This document shows, one piece after another, positions 1-10,299 of a DNA stretch of 33,503 nt. Under the pieces are notes generated by a model. The model was not told the origin of the DNA, did no database searches, and saw only the letters and a program-made list of their open reading frames with translations. Each line of letters opens with the position of its first letter. Position 1 is the stretch's first letter. This DNA is from an uncultured Alphaproteobacteria bacterium (lineage in GTDB: Bacteria > Pseudomonadota > Alphaproteobacteria > UBA828): positions 1-33,503 of the forward strand of contig CAJXFT010000015.1 in NCBI GenBank assembly GCA_913053235.1. Reading direction: 5' to 3'. The translations under genes were made by a program, and so were the position numbers.

Positions 1-860
1 TTGGTTGCCGACCTCCTGGGCCAGAGGCCAAGCAACCGCCCGGCCTGCCGGTGCCGGCCGGCTACAAGCTCGGCAAACCCTACTTGATCGCCGGCGTGCT
101 CTATTTCCCGCGTTTCAATCCGAGCTATAAGGAGACCGGTATCGCATCATGGTACGGCGAACCGTTTCACGGCAGGAATACGGCCAACGGCGAGCGCTAC
201 GACATGAACGAGCTGACCGCCGCGCATAAGACCATGCCGATGCCGAGCACCGTGCGCGTGACCAATCTGGAAAACGGCCGCACGCTGATGCTGCGCGTCA
301 ATGACAGGGGGCCGTTTGTCGCCGGGCGCATCATCGACATCTCGCGCCGCGGCGCCCAGCTGCTCGGCTTTTACCGCAACGGAACCGCGAAAGTGCGCGT
401 CGAGTTCGTCGAATTCGCGCCCCTGACCGTAATCGCCGCGCAAAAGAAAGAGATTCCGCGGCGCCGCCTCGACACGGCGGAAGTCGTCGCAATCGAAAGC
501 GAACCCACAGCGGAGCGCCCCGAAATCACCGGCCAATATCTCGATGCGCCGCAAGAAGACAGCGAAATCGGCGACAGCGGCGGTGACGAATTGACTTCGG
601 CCGCCGAGCCGGCCAACGGCACCACGCTGGCCGGCATGTTCGTCCAGGTCGGCGCCTTCGCCGAGCGCTCCAACGCGGTTCGCCTGGCGCGCCAGCTCAA
701 CGCGCTTTCGCCGAGCGTCATTTCCGCCGCCAATATCGACGGCCGCACCCTGTTCCGCGTGCGCATGGGGCCGCTGGCGGATCTCGAACAGGCGGACCGC
801 CTGTTGGCGAAAACCATCGATGCCGGATATGGCGATGCCCGCCTCATTGTCGCCCAATAA
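1..860 (+). CDS. rlpA: RlpA-family septal ring lytic transglycosylase lipoprotein, 5' end cut by window
   Basis: The frame is open from base 3 to the TAA at 858-860, so the gene enters from the left; the track GTG at 51 is internal. The second visible codon is Cys, preceded by Gly, which fits the lipidated Cys of a lipobox whose signal peptide lies outside the window. After a short Pro-rich linker comes the double-psi beta-barrel domain (IASWYGEPFHGRNTANGE, then AAHKTMPMP and VNDRGPF, which carry the His and Asp expected of RlpA). An acidic linker follows, then a C-terminal SPOR domain (FVQVGAFAERSNAVRLARQL) that binds denuded peptidoglycan at the septum. Family knowledge: RlpA cleaves naked glycan strands at division. 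It precedes a D,D-carboxypeptidase gene, so the pair are neighbours in cell-wall work. The identification is firm; only the N-terminus is unseen. Confidence 0.93.
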   Translation, partial: GCRPPGPEAKQPPGLPVPAGYKLGKPYLIAGVLYFPRFNPSYKETGIASWYGEPFHGRNTANGERYDMNELTAAHKTMPMPSTVRVTNLENGRTLMLRVNDRGPFVAGRIIDISRRGAQLLGFYRNGTAKVRVEFVEFAPLTVIAAQKKEIPRRRLDTAEVVAIESEPTAERPEITGQYLDAPQEDSEIGDSGGDELTSAAEPANGTTLAGMFVQVGAFAERSNAVRLARQLNALSPSVISAANIDGRTLFRVRMGPLADLEQADRLLAKTIDAGYGDARLIVAQ

Positions 861-926
861 TGGCTTTACGCCGTGGCATGCGCCGGTGAAGGCGGCTAAG
901 CTCAGCCCGGCGCCAGCGCCACAAAA

Positions 927-954
927 CCCGAGACCAAGTGCCCGAGACCAAGTG
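927..954 (+). repeat. 14-bp perfect tandem duplication in the rlpA-dac spacer
   Basis: CCCGAGACCAAGTG occurs twice back to back (927-940 and 941-954), ending about 15 bases before the dac start codon. It lies in the 109-base spacer between rlpA and the carboxypeptidase gene. The second copy runs into GAGAG, the only purine-rich stretch in front of the ATG. It is probably a recent slippage duplication; no function is evident. Confidence 0.6.
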
Positions 955-969
955 AGAGATTAACAGCCC

Positions 970-2163
970 ATGTCGATATTTGACCGGCCGCCGCCGGCAG
1001 CGCGTCGGCGCCCGGGATTCAGGCTGCGCTTCACCGCCGCCGTGATTTTGCTGGCCTGGCTGGCCGGCGCGGCGAGTAACGGCGCCGGCGCATTCGAGAC
1101 CAGCGCCAAGGAAATGATCCTCGTCGACGACATTACCGGCGCCGTCATGCTGGACAAGAATTCGGATCGCTCGATGTTTCCGGCCTCGATGAGCAAATTG
1201 ATGACACTTTATATAGTGTTCAACAAACTGACCGAAGGCAGCCTCTCGCTCGACGCCCAGTTCCGGGTCAGCGAAAAGGCGTGGCGCATGGGCGGCTCCA
1301 AGATGTTCGTCGAGTTGAACAGCCGCGTCACGGTGAGCGATTTGTTGCGCGGCGTCATCGTGCAGTCGGGCAATGACGCCTGTATCGTGCTCGCCGAGGG
1401 CATTGCCGGTTCGGAGACGCAATTTGTCGAACTGATGAATGCAGCGTCGAAAAAGCTCGGACTCGCCAACAGCCATTTCATGAATGTCACCGGCTGGCCA
1501 CACCCCGAACATGTCACGACGGCGCGCGATCTGGCCATTTTGGCGCATGCCGTGATTCGCGATTTTCCGCAGTTCTATGGCATATTTAAGGAGAAAAATT
1601 TCACCTTCAACGGCATCAAGCAGGGCAACCGCAATCCGCTGCTCTATACCTATCCGGGAGCCGACGGCCTCAAGACCGGCCATACCCAGGCCTCGGGCTA
1701 CGGCCTGACGGCGTCGGCGAGCCGCGGCGGCCGGCGCCTCATCGTCGTCGCCAACGGCATGAGCAACGTCAACGAGCGGGCGCGTGAGGTCGAGCGCTTA
1801 CTCGATCACGGCTTCACCGAATATTCCAACTACACCCTGTTCAAGGCCGGCGACATTGTCGAGCAGATCGAAGTGTGGCTGGGCGACAAGGTGAACGTGC
1901 CGCTGATCATTAACCATGATCTGACCGTGACCCTGTCTCGAACGGAACGGCGCGACCTGAAGGTCAAGGTGTTGGCGCCGGGACCGATACCGGCGCCGGT
2001 GAATAAGGGCGCCGAGGTCGCCAAGCTGGTGGTCATCAGCGCCGCCGACAAGAAACCGATCGAGTTTCCGCTGGTGGCGGGAACGGATGTTGGCCGGCTG
2101 TCCGCCTTCGGCCGCATCGGCGGCGCCTTCAATCATCTGCTCTGGGGCGAGCAAAAGCGTTGA
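970..2163 (+). CDS. D-alanyl-D-alanine carboxypeptidase (PBP5/6 family, DacA/DacC type)
   Basis: This is a low-molecular-mass penicillin-binding protein that removes the terminal D-Ala from peptidoglycan stem peptides in the periplasm. An N-terminal signal sequence is visible (basic residues to about 20, a hydrophobic stretch at 21-33, small residues before mature AFETSAKE). The three serine-peptidase motifs are intact: SMSK at 73-76 (nucleophile Ser73), SGN at 133-135 and KTG at 235-237. From about residue 285 a beta-rich PBP5 C-terminal domain follows, but the end lacks an obvious long amphipathic anchor helix. At 397 residues the length is usual. The ATG at 970 is preferred because it gives a complete signal peptide. 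The gene follows rlpA and is 19 bases upstream of tmk, so it probably heads or belongs to the tmk-holB-metG-tatD operon. I leave the symbol blank because dacA, dacC and dacD cannot be told apart here. Confidence 0.93.
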   Translation: MSIFDRPPPAARRRPGFRLRFTAAVILLAWLAGAASNGAGAFETSAKEMILVDDITGAVMLDKNSDRSMFPASMSKLMTLYIVFNKLTEGSLSLDAQFRVSEKAWRMGGSKMFVELNSRVTVSDLLRGVIVQSGNDACIVLAEGIAGSETQFVELMNAASKKLGLANSHFMNVTGWPHPEHVTTARDLAILAHAVIRDFPQFYGIFKEKNFTFNGIKQGNRNPLLYTYPGADGLKTGHTQASGYGLTASASRGGRRLIVVANGMSNVNERAREVERLLDHGFTEYSNYTLFKAGDIVEQIEVWLGDKVNVPLIINHDLTVTLSRTERRDLKVKVLAPGPIPAPVNKGAEVAKLVVISAADKKPIEFPLVAGTDVGRLSAFGRIGGAFNHLLWGEQKR

Positions 2164-2182
2164 CATGGGTTGAGCGGCGGAA

Positions 2183-2833
2183 ATGGCGCGCGGCCGATTG
2201 ATCAGCTTTGAGGGCGGGGAGGGCGCCGGTAAGTCCACCCAGTCGCAACTTCTGTGCCGGCGCCTGGAGGCGAGCTTCGGCGTCGAGACGCTGGCCACGC
2301 GCGAACCCGGCGGCTCGCCCGGCGCTGAGGAAATCCGCGCCCTGCTGGTGTCCGGCCAGATCGAGCGCTGGGAGCCGCTCAGCGAAGCGCTGCTGCACAA
2401 TGCGGCGCGCCATGATCACGTTCGGCGAACCGTCCTGCCGGCGCTGGCGCGCGGCGTCTGGGTCATCACCGACCGCTTTCTCGATTCGACCATGGCCTAT
2501 CAGGGTTACGGTCAGGGCGTCGATCTCGGCCAATTGAGCGGCTTGGCGGAATTGGTGGTCGGCGCCGCGATGCCCGACCTCACCCTGATTCTCGACCTTC
2601 CCGTCGATGCCGGATTGGCGCGCACGGAACGCCGCGACGACGCCACCAGCCGCTACGAACGCATGGACCGCGCCATGCATGAGCGGCTGCGCCGGGGCTT
2701 CCTCAGCATCGCCGAATCCGACGCCGCGCGGTGCCGCGTGATAGACGCTTCGCCGGACGCCGACAGCGTCCATGAAGCGGTCTGGAATTCGGTGCGGGAG
2801 CGCTTCGGGAACGGCGCGCAATCGGTGGATTGA
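2183..2833 (+). CDS. tmk: Thymidylate kinase
   Basis: It phosphorylates dTMP to dTDP for DNA synthesis in the cytoplasm. The P-loop GGEGAGKST is at residues 11-19. The DRF signature (ITDRFLDSTMAYQGYGQG) is near 95-112, and the Arg-rich LID segment (RTERRDDATSRYERMD) is near 148-163. The 216-residue length is typical. A GGCGGA-type ribosome-binding site lies just before the ATG. The stop codon is followed after 6 bases by the in-frame TTG start of holB; tmk-holB pairing is common in many bacteria and supports co-translation. Confidence 0.97.
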   Translation: MARGRLISFEGGEGAGKSTQSQLLCRRLEASFGVETLATREPGGSPGAEEIRALLVSGQIERWEPLSEALLHNAARHDHVRRTVLPALARGVWVITDRFLDSTMAYQGYGQGVDLGQLSGLAELVVGAAMPDLTLILDLPVDAGLARTERRDDATSRYERMDRAMHERLRRGFLSIAESDAARCRVIDASPDADSVHEAVWNSVRERFGNGAQSVD

Positions 2834-2839
2834 AGCGCC

Positions 2840-3937
2840 TTGTCTGATCAGGAGCATACCATTACGCCGCCGGCACCCCCGAGCCCGAGGGAAAACCCCG
2901 CCTTTTGCGGCCATGAACGGGCGCTCGGGACATTGCACCAGGCCTGGGGCTCGGGCCGGCTGCACCATGCCTGGCTGCTGTCCGGCCCGCGCGGCATCGG
3001 CAAGGCGACGCTGGCCTTTCGCTTCGCCCGTTTCGTGCTCGCCGGCGGGCCCGGCAATGCGGCGGAGGAGGGGGCGCCGCTCTATCTGGCGCCGGAGCAT
3101 GCCATATTCCGCCGCGTCGCCTCGGGCGGCCATGCCGATTTGATAACCATCGAGCGCGGCATAAACGAGAAAACCGGCAATCCGCGCACGGAAATCGTCA
3201 TTGAAGATGTCAGGCGCGTCAGCCGCCTGGTTTCGCTGACGCCGGGGGAGGGCGATTGGCGCGTCATCATCGTCGATGGCGCCGAGGATATGAATCGCAG
3301 CGCCGCCAACGCCATCCTCAAGCATCTCGAGGAGCCGCCGCCGCAAACGCTGTTCCTGCTGACCAGCCACGCCCCCGCCCGCCTGCTGCCGACCGTGCGC
3401 TCGCGTTGCCGCTCGCTGACCATGCGGCCGCTCGCGGACAGCCTGATGGTGGATCTCATCGCCGGCCAAATCGCCCCCGCGCTCGGCGCCGGGGAGAGGG
3501 AAATACTGACCTCGATTTCGGAAGGCAGCCCGGGGCGGGCGCTGGCGCTGAGCGTACACGGCGGGGTGGAACTCTATGAGAAGCTGATCGACATCCTCGG
3601 CGATTTGCCCAATCTGGATATCCGCGCCGTCCATGGCCTCGGCGACAAGGTGGCGCGAAGGGATGGCAATGAAGCCTTCCGCACGCTCACCGGCCTGCTC
3701 GTCTGGTGGCTCGGCCACTTGATTTGCGACGGCGCCAAACCTGGCGGGCGGCGCGGAATTTCGGCGCGCGAGGATGCCCTCGGCCGGCGCCTGCTGGCAA
3801 AGGGCGATCTTGAACATTGGGCTCGGGTATGGGAGAAACTGAGCCACTTATTTGCCCGCGCCGAAGCCGTCAATCTCGAACCGAAACAAGTGATATTGAA
3901 CGCTTTCACCGCATTGCAGCAGGCGGCAGGGGATTGA
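2840..3937 (+). CDS. holB: DNA polymerase III subunit delta'
   Basis: This is the clamp-loader subunit that, with DnaX and HolA, opens and loads the beta sliding clamp. The AAA+ core has a P-loop-like GPRGIGKA at 49-56, LEEPPPQTLFLL in the middle, and the SRC motif near 188-190 (TVRSRC), typical of delta'/DnaX arginine-finger regions. The four-cysteine zinc module of E. coli delta' is absent: no CxxC lies between the P-loop and the VIEDVRR segment. To my knowledge this zinc-less form is usual in alphaproteobacteria. The start must be the TTG at 2840: it is the first possible start after the in-frame tmk stop, and the next Met is about 150 codons on, past the P-loop. The length of 365 residues is normal. 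metG follows after 28 bases. Confidence 0.93.
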   Translation: MSDQEHTITPPAPPSPRENPAFCGHERALGTLHQAWGSGRLHHAWLLSGPRGIGKATLAFRFARFVLAGGPGNAAEEGAPLYLAPEHAIFRRVASGGHADLITIERGINEKTGNPRTEIVIEDVRRVSRLVSLTPGEGDWRVIIVDGAEDMNRSAANAILKHLEEPPPQTLFLLTSHAPARLLPTVRSRCRSLTMRPLADSLMVDLIAGQIAPALGAGEREILTSISEGSPGRALALSVHGGVELYEKLIDILGDLPNLDIRAVHGLGDKVARRDGNEAFRTLTGLLVWWLGHLICDGAKPGGRRGISAREDALGRRLLAKGDLEHWARVWEKLSHLFARAEAVNLEPKQVILNAFTALQQAAGD

Positions 3938-3965
3938 CCACCAAACGTCCAGGAGCGCGCGCATA

Positions 3966-5543
3966 ATGCGGAAATCCGCGTATTACGTCACGACGCCGAT
4001 CTATTACGTCAATGACTCGCCGCATATCGGCCACGCCTACACGTCGCTGGCGTGCGACGTGCTGGCGCGCTTCCAGCGCCTCGACGGCCATTCCGTGCTG
4101 TTTCTCACCGGCACCGACGAGCATGGCCAAAAGGTTGAAAAATCGGCCGCCGCGGCCGGCTGGCCGCCGAAGGAATTCGTCGATGAGGTATCGGGGCGCT
4201 TCCGCCAACTCAGCGAATTGATGAATTACAGCAATGACGATTTCATCCGCACCACCGAGGCGCGCCACATCCGTTCGTGCCAGGAATTGTGGCGGCGCAT
4301 CGCCGCCAACCAATCGCCGCAAGGCCGCGACAACATCTATCTCGATACCTATGGCGGCTGGTATTCGGTGCGCGACGAGGCGTTCTACGGGGAAGCGGAG
4401 CTGATCAAGGACGCCGATGGCGGCAGGCTGGCACCGAGCGGCGCACCCGTCGAGTGGGTCGAGGAGCCGAGCTATTTCTTCCGCCTCGGCGATTGGCGCC
4501 AGCGCCTGCTCGACTATTACGGCGCGCCGGGAAGCGGCACCGTCATGCCCGAAAGCCGGCACAATGAAGTGGTCAGTTTTGTCGAAGGCGAATTGTTCGA
4601 TCTTTCGATTTCGCGCACCAGCTTCAGCTGGGGCATCCCGGTGCCGGGCGACGACGCACATATCATGTATGTGTGGCTCGACGCCCTCACCAATTACGTC
4701 ACCGCCGCCGGATTCCCCGACGAAGAAAGTGAAACCTACAAGACCTTCTGGCCCGCCGATCTGCATATGGTCGGCAAGGATATCCTGCGCTTCCACGCGG
4801 TTTATTGGCCGGCCTTTCTGATGGCCGCCGGATTGGCGCTGCCGAAGCGCGTATTCGCCCATGGCTGGTGGACCAACGAGGGCGAGAAAATTTCGAAATC
4901 GCTCGGCAATGTCATCGAGCCGGCCGATATCGTGGAACGTTACGGCCTCGACCAGGTGCGCTACTTCCTGCTGCGCGAAGTGCCGTTCGGCAATGACGGC
5001 GATTTTTCGCACCGCGCCATGGTCGGGCGGATCAACAGCGAACTGGCCAATGATTTCGGCAATTTGGCGCAGCGCGTGCTGTCGATGATCAATAAGAATT
5101 GCGCCGCGAGAATGCCGCAAGCGGCGGAGCTGAGCGAGGCCGACAAGGAATTGCTCGACGCGGCGCACGGCCTGAGCGGCCGGGTGAGAGGCGAAATCAC
5201 CGAAAATCACGCCTTTCACGAGGCGCTCAACGAAATCTGGGTGGTCGTGCGCATGGCCAACGGCTATGTCGCCGGGCAGGAGCCTTGGGCGCTCAAGAAA
5301 ACCGACCCCGAGCGCATGGCGACGGTGCTTTACGTCGCCGCCGAGGCGATCCGCCATCTCGCCATTCTGGCCCAGCCCTTCATGCCGGAATCCTGCGCAA
5401 AAATGCTCGACCAGCTCGGCGTCCCCGCGGACGGGCGCGATTTTTCATGCCTCGGACCCGAAGGTGCCGTTAAGCCGGCCACCGAACTGCCACCGCCCGA
5501 GCCGGTATTCCCGCGCTTTGTCGATGACGCAGCGGAAGACTGA
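3966..5543 (+). CDS. metG: Methionyl-tRNA synthetase
   Basis: It charges tRNA(Met) with methionine in the cytoplasm. Class I signatures are clear: HIGH at 20-23 (SPHIGHAYTS) and KISKS at 308-312, the latter replacing the usual KMSKS. TGTDEHGQKV and the anticodon-binding helix bundle near 390-500 also match the family. The connective peptide has no CxxC pairs, so this appears to be a zinc-free type. No C-terminal tRNA-binding (EMAP-like) extension is present, which explains the compact 525 residues. The AGGAG at about 10 bases upstream of the ATG is a good ribosome-binding site. tatD starts 15 bases after the stop; metG-tatD-MBL hydrolase is a common neighbourhood. Confidence 0.97.
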   Translation: MRKSAYYVTTPIYYVNDSPHIGHAYTSLACDVLARFQRLDGHSVLFLTGTDEHGQKVEKSAAAAGWPPKEFVDEVSGRFRQLSELMNYSNDDFIRTTEARHIRSCQELWRRIAANQSPQGRDNIYLDTYGGWYSVRDEAFYGEAELIKDADGGRLAPSGAPVEWVEEPSYFFRLGDWRQRLLDYYGAPGSGTVMPESRHNEVVSFVEGELFDLSISRTSFSWGIPVPGDDAHIMYVWLDALTNYVTAAGFPDEESETYKTFWPADLHMVGKDILRFHAVYWPAFLMAAGLALPKRVFAHGWWTNEGEKISKSLGNVIEPADIVERYGLDQVRYFLLREVPFGNDGDFSHRAMVGRINSELANDFGNLAQRVLSMINKNCAARMPQAAELSEADKELLDAAHGLSGRVRGEITENHAFHEALNEIWVVVRMANGYVAGQEPWALKKTDPERMATVLYVAAEAIRHLAILAQPFMPESCAKMLDQLGVPADGRDFSCLGPEGAVKPATELPPPEPVFPRFVDDAAED

Positions 5544-5558
5544 ACGCCGGCGCGCGCG

Positions 5559-6356
5559 ATGCTCGTCGACAGCCACTGCCACCTCGATTTCGAGGATTTC
5601 GCCGAGGATATGGACGCCGTCCTGGCGCGCGCCGCCGATGCCGGGGTCGGCGCCATTCAAACGATCTGCACGCGCCTCAGCCAATTCGGCCAGGTCCTGG
5701 CCCTTACTGAGGCGCATGCGAACATCTGGTGCTCGGTCGGCATCCATCCGCACCATGTCGCCGAGGAAGAGGATTTCACGGCGGCGGATCTGCTGCGCCT
5801 CGCGGCGGCAAATACGAAAGTCATCGGCATCGGCGAGACCGGGCTGGATTTTCATTACGATATGAGCCCGCGGGCGGAGCAGGGGGCGGCGTTCCGCCAG
5901 CATATCGAAGCGGCGCGGGAGAGCGGGCTGCCCGTGATCGTACATACCCGCAACGCCGACCGCGAGACCTGCCGGATACTTCGCGAAGAGGCCGGGAAGG
6001 GCGCCTTTCCCGGCGTCATCCATTGCTTCAGCGTCGGCCGCGAAGTTGCGGAAACGGCGCTCGATCTCGGACTTTACATCTCCTTTTCCGGCATCGTGAC
6101 GTTCAAAAATGCCGAATCGCTGCGCGATATCGCGCGCGATATCCCGCTCGAAAACCTTTTGGTCGAGACCGACGCGCCCTATCTGGCGCCGGTACCGCAT
6201 CGCGGCCAGCGCAACGAGCCGGCGTATGTGCGCGATACGGCGCAATTTATCGCCGATCTGAAGGGCCTGGAATATGCTGAAATCGCCGATCGAAGCGGCG
6301 AAAATTTCTTCAAGCTGTTTTCCCGGACCGATTCCGAACTAATTGACATTCAATGA
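5559..6356 (+). CDS. tatD: TatD-family metal-dependent DNase/hydrolase
   Basis: This is a TIM-barrel amidohydrolase-like enzyme; characterised TatD proteins are metal-dependent 3'-5' exonucleases used in DNA repair or turnover. The metal ligands are visible: HCH of VDSHCHLDF near residues 6-8, Glu in GIGETGLDFHY, His in VIVHTRNA, His in VIHCFSVG, and the late Asp in ETDAPYLAPVPHRG. At 265 residues the length is typical. The stop codon overlaps the next start as ATGA, indicating translational coupling to the metallo-hydrolase gene. Whether this copy is a YcfH-type paralog rather than strict TatD cannot be settled from the sequence alone. Confidence 0.92.
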   Translation: MLVDSHCHLDFEDFAEDMDAVLARAADAGVGAIQTICTRLSQFGQVLALTEAHANIWCSVGIHPHHVAEEEDFTAADLLRLAAANTKVIGIGETGLDFHYDMSPRAEQGAAFRQHIEAARESGLPVIVHTRNADRETCRILREEAGKGAFPGVIHCFSVGREVAETALDLGLYISFSGIVTFKNAESLRDIARDIPLENLLVETDAPYLAPVPHRGQRNEPAYVRDTAQFIADLKGLEYAEIADRSGENFFKLFSRTDSELIDIQ

Positions 6357-7123
6357 AAATAACGATTCTAGGATGCGGCACTTCGACCGGTGTTCCGGCG
6401 CTCGGCTGCGATTGCGCGGTGTGCCTCTCGGTGGACCCGAAAAACCAGCGCCGCCGGGTATCCATCATGGTCGAACATGGCGGAACGCGGCTTCTCGTCG
6501 ACACATCTCCCGATTTGCGCGGCCAATTGCTGGATGCACGCGTAACCCATCTGGATGGCGTGCTTTATACCCATGCCCATGCCGATCATGTGCATGGCAT
6601 CGACGATCTGCGCTCGGTCAATTTCAATATGGGCCGGGCAATCGACGTTTGGGGCAGCGAGGCGACGCTGGATATCATTCAAGAGCGCTTCGGCTATGCT
6701 TTCCGGCCACCGGCGAAGGAAAGCTGGTGGAATCGCCCGAGCCTGACCGCCAACATCCTGACGCATGGGCAAATGACCGAGATCGGCAATATACCGGTCA
6801 TGGCGTTCGACCAGCTACACGGCCATTCGGTGACCAGCGGCTACAGATTCGGCGGCGCCGCTTATTCGACCGATGTGAAGGAGATATCCGAGCCCTCATT
6901 CGAAACCCTCAAAGGCGTCAAGCTGTGGATCGTCGATTGCGTCGGCGTCGATGAGCACCGCACTCACGCCCATCTCGACCTCGCCCTCGAATGGATTGCC
7001 CGGGTAAAACCGGAAAGGGCGGTTCTCACCCATATGTCGCATCATTTCGATTATGAAGAACTTAGGGCCAGCCTGCCAAAGGGTGTGGAACCCGGATATG
7101 ATGGCCTGAGCTTTGACCTGTGA
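6353..7123 (+). CDS. MBL-fold metallo-hydrolase, PhnP-like
   Basis: This is a metallo-beta-lactamase-fold phosphodiesterase-like protein. The metal motif HAHADH (THAHADHVHG) is intact and HLDLALEWI and LTHMSHHFDY supply later His ligands. At residues 19-24 the pattern CxCxxC (LGCDCAVCLS) matches the structural zinc site of PhnP, the phosphoribosyl cyclic phosphodiesterase. The rest of a C-P lyase operon is absent, so a phosphonate role is not implied; the true substrate is unknown. It starts at the ATGA overlap with tatD and is probably the last gene of the tmk-holB-metG-tatD operon, since an AT-rich spacer follows. Confidence 0.88.
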   Translation: MKITILGCGTSTGVPALGCDCAVCLSVDPKNQRRRVSIMVEHGGTRLLVDTSPDLRGQLLDARVTHLDGVLYTHAHADHVHGIDDLRSVNFNMGRAIDVWGSEATLDIIQERFGYAFRPPAKESWWNRPSLTANILTHGQMTEIGNIPVMAFDQLHGHSVTSGYRFGGAAYSTDVKEISEPSFETLKGVKLWIVDCVGVDEHRTHAHLDLALEWIARVKPERAVLTHMSHHFDYEELRASLPKGVEPGYDGLSFDL

Positions 7124-7260
7124 GCGGCGGCGCAACCTCGATGAAATTACCGAATAAGGGAAATAACCCCGTGGTTACAAATGCTTATAGTGTTTTCTTG
7201 TGACAAAAAGACTACATAAATTTACCATAATATATATTATGCGCATTTAGGAGCTCGCTC
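7124..7260 (+). promoter_or_regulatory. AT-rich spacer, probable mazG promoter region
   Basis: This 137-base spacer is strikingly AT-rich for the window (for example CATAATATATATTATG at 7226-7241). A short inverted repeat TAACC-CCGT-GGTTA (7164-7177) sits near its left end. TTGTGA at 7198 and CATAAT at 7226 resemble -35 and -10 boxes but are 22 bases apart, so I cannot assign an exact promoter. AGGAG at about 8 bases before the mazG ATG is a good ribosome-binding site. Confidence 0.45.
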
Positions 7261-8061
7261 ATGAGCGGAAATATCGGAAAATTATTGCAGGTCATGACTC
7301 GCCTTCGCGATCCCGATGATGGCTGCCCGTGGGATATCGAGCAGGATTTCGCCTCCATCGCGCCCTACACCATCGAGGAAGCCTATGAGGTCGCGCAGGC
7401 GATTGATGATTCGGACATGGATGCGCTGCGCGACGAGCTCGGCGATCTCCTCCTTCAGGTGGTCTACCACGCCGAAATGGCGCGCGAGACCGGCGCATTC
7501 GATTTCTACGATGTCGCGGCGGGAATCACCGAGAAAATGATTCGCCGGCACCCTCATGTGTTCGCCGATTCAAAAATCAGCTCCGCCGATCAACAGAGCA
7601 AGGCCTGGGAATCGCAGAAGGAAAACGAGCGCGGCGCGCGGGCCGAGAAAAACAAATCGCCGGCCAGCGCGCTCGACGGCATCGCCCTCGCCCTGCCCGC
7701 CCTGTTGCGCGCGGAGAAACTGCAAAAACGCGCCGCGCGGGTCGGCTTCGATTGGCATGACAAAGCACCCGTCATCGAAAAAATCGCAGAGGAGCTGGCC
7801 GAAATCGACGAAGCCGCGGCGCTGGACAGTAACAATGAACAGCTCAGCCTTGAATGCGGCGATCTGCTGTTCGCCTGTGTCAATCTGGTGCGCCATATGG
7901 GTATCGACGCCGAAAGCGCCTTGCGGGCAGCAAACGGCAAATTCGAAAAACGCTTTCGCCGCCTGGAAAAGCTGGTTGAGGATGAAAATCTACGCCCTGA
8001 GCAGATGGCGCTGACGCAGCTTGAGCAAGTTTGGCAACGGGTCAAGCAAGAAGAAGAGTAA
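7261..8061 (+). CDS. mazG: Nucleoside triphosphate pyrophosphohydrolase MazG
   Basis: It hydrolyses (d)NTPs to the monophosphate plus pyrophosphate, cleaning the nucleotide pool and, in E. coli, affecting ppGpp. The first MazG domain shows CPWDIEQDF followed by the metal-binding helices EEAYE and DELGDLLLQVVYH. The second domain repeats the pattern (EELAEIDEAA, LECGDLLFACVNLVRHMG). At 266 residues it matches the two-domain E. coli enzyme. An AGGAG site supports the ATG. It has its own AT-rich upstream region and runs toward groESL, whose terminator lies between the two. Confidence 0.95.
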   Translation: MSGNIGKLLQVMTRLRDPDDGCPWDIEQDFASIAPYTIEEAYEVAQAIDDSDMDALRDELGDLLLQVVYHAEMARETGAFDFYDVAAGITEKMIRRHPHVFADSKISSADQQSKAWESQKENERGARAEKNKSPASALDGIALALPALLRAEKLQKRAARVGFDWHDKAPVIEKIAEELAEIDEAAALDSNNEQLSLECGDLLFACVNLVRHMGIDAESALRAANGKFEKRFRRLEKLVEDENLRPEQMALTQLEQVWQRVKQEEE

Positions 8062-8102
8062 AGCTGTCCCCTGCCCTTTAAGTCGAAGCAGGAAAACACG
8101 CC

Positions 8103-8138
8103 AAAAAAAAAGAGACCCGCAACGAGCGTCGCGGGTCC
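8103..8138 (-). terminator. Intrinsic terminator of groESL
   Basis: Read on the minus strand, GACCCGC pairs with GCGGGTC (8131-8137 with 8114-8120), with three more pairs (ACG/CGT) inside a single A-C mismatch. The stem is followed within a few bases by nine uninterrupted T residues (A at 8103-8111 on the plus strand). The T-run is on the groESL side only, so the element ends the chaperonin transcript, not mazG. Confidence 0.9.
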
Positions 8139-8177
8139 CTAATCTGCAAATGAATGCGAGCGTATTTTGGCCGGGCG

Positions 8178-9914
<1,737 letters not shown>

Positions 9915-9929
9915 GGTTTTACGCCTGCC

Positions 9930-10217
9930 CTACTGAATGATTCCCATAATGTCGGATTCCTTCATGATGAGCAGTTCCTCACCATCAAGTTTGACCTCGG
10001 TGCCGGCGAACTTACCGAACAGGATGCGGTCGCCCTGCGACACGTCCAAAGTATGAATTTTTCCGTTTTCGTCCCGATCGCCGGGCCCGACGGAGAGCAC
10101 TTCGCCTTCGGACGGCTTTTCCTGGGCCGAATCGGGAATGATGATGCCGCCCGAGGTTTTTTCGTCGACGTCAATGCGGCGGACCAGGACACGGTCTTGT
10201 AAAGGTCTGATATTCAT
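9930..10217 (-). CDS. groES: Co-chaperonin GroES
   Basis: This is the 10 kDa lid of the GroEL chamber. The protein should start at [16 protein letters not shown] (ATG at 10215-10217, with GGGAG upstream), giving the standard 95 residues. The track start at 10286 adds 23 residues absent from the family and lies in the leader below the CIRCE element. The mobile loop ([21 protein letters not shown] family pattern), [11 protein letters not shown] and the C-terminal [13 protein letters not shown]-like end ([14 protein letters not shown]) are all present. groEL follows after 15 bases. Confidence 0.97.
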   Translation of the reverse strand: MNIRPLQDRVLVRRIDVDEKTSGGIIIPDSAQEKPSEGEVLSVGPGDRDENGKIHTLDVSQGDRILFGKFAGTEVKLDGEELLIMKESDIMGIIQ

Positions 10218-10299
10218 GGCGTATCTCCCACTGCTGCCGGCGAGACGAAGGCCTCGGACGCAACATGATTCATATGTTTCATTCACCCTGGCGCGATTA

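Noticed and set aside
2129-3847. 572-residue minus-strand ORF opposite tmk and holB
   Set aside because: It is antisense to two well-recognised genes, is Arg/Ala/Gly/Gln-rich with no domain, and is what high-GC third positions produce.
3906-5357. 483-residue minus-strand ORF opposite metG
   Set aside because: It lies opposite a clear MetRS with intact motifs; no recognisable family or ribosome-binding site.
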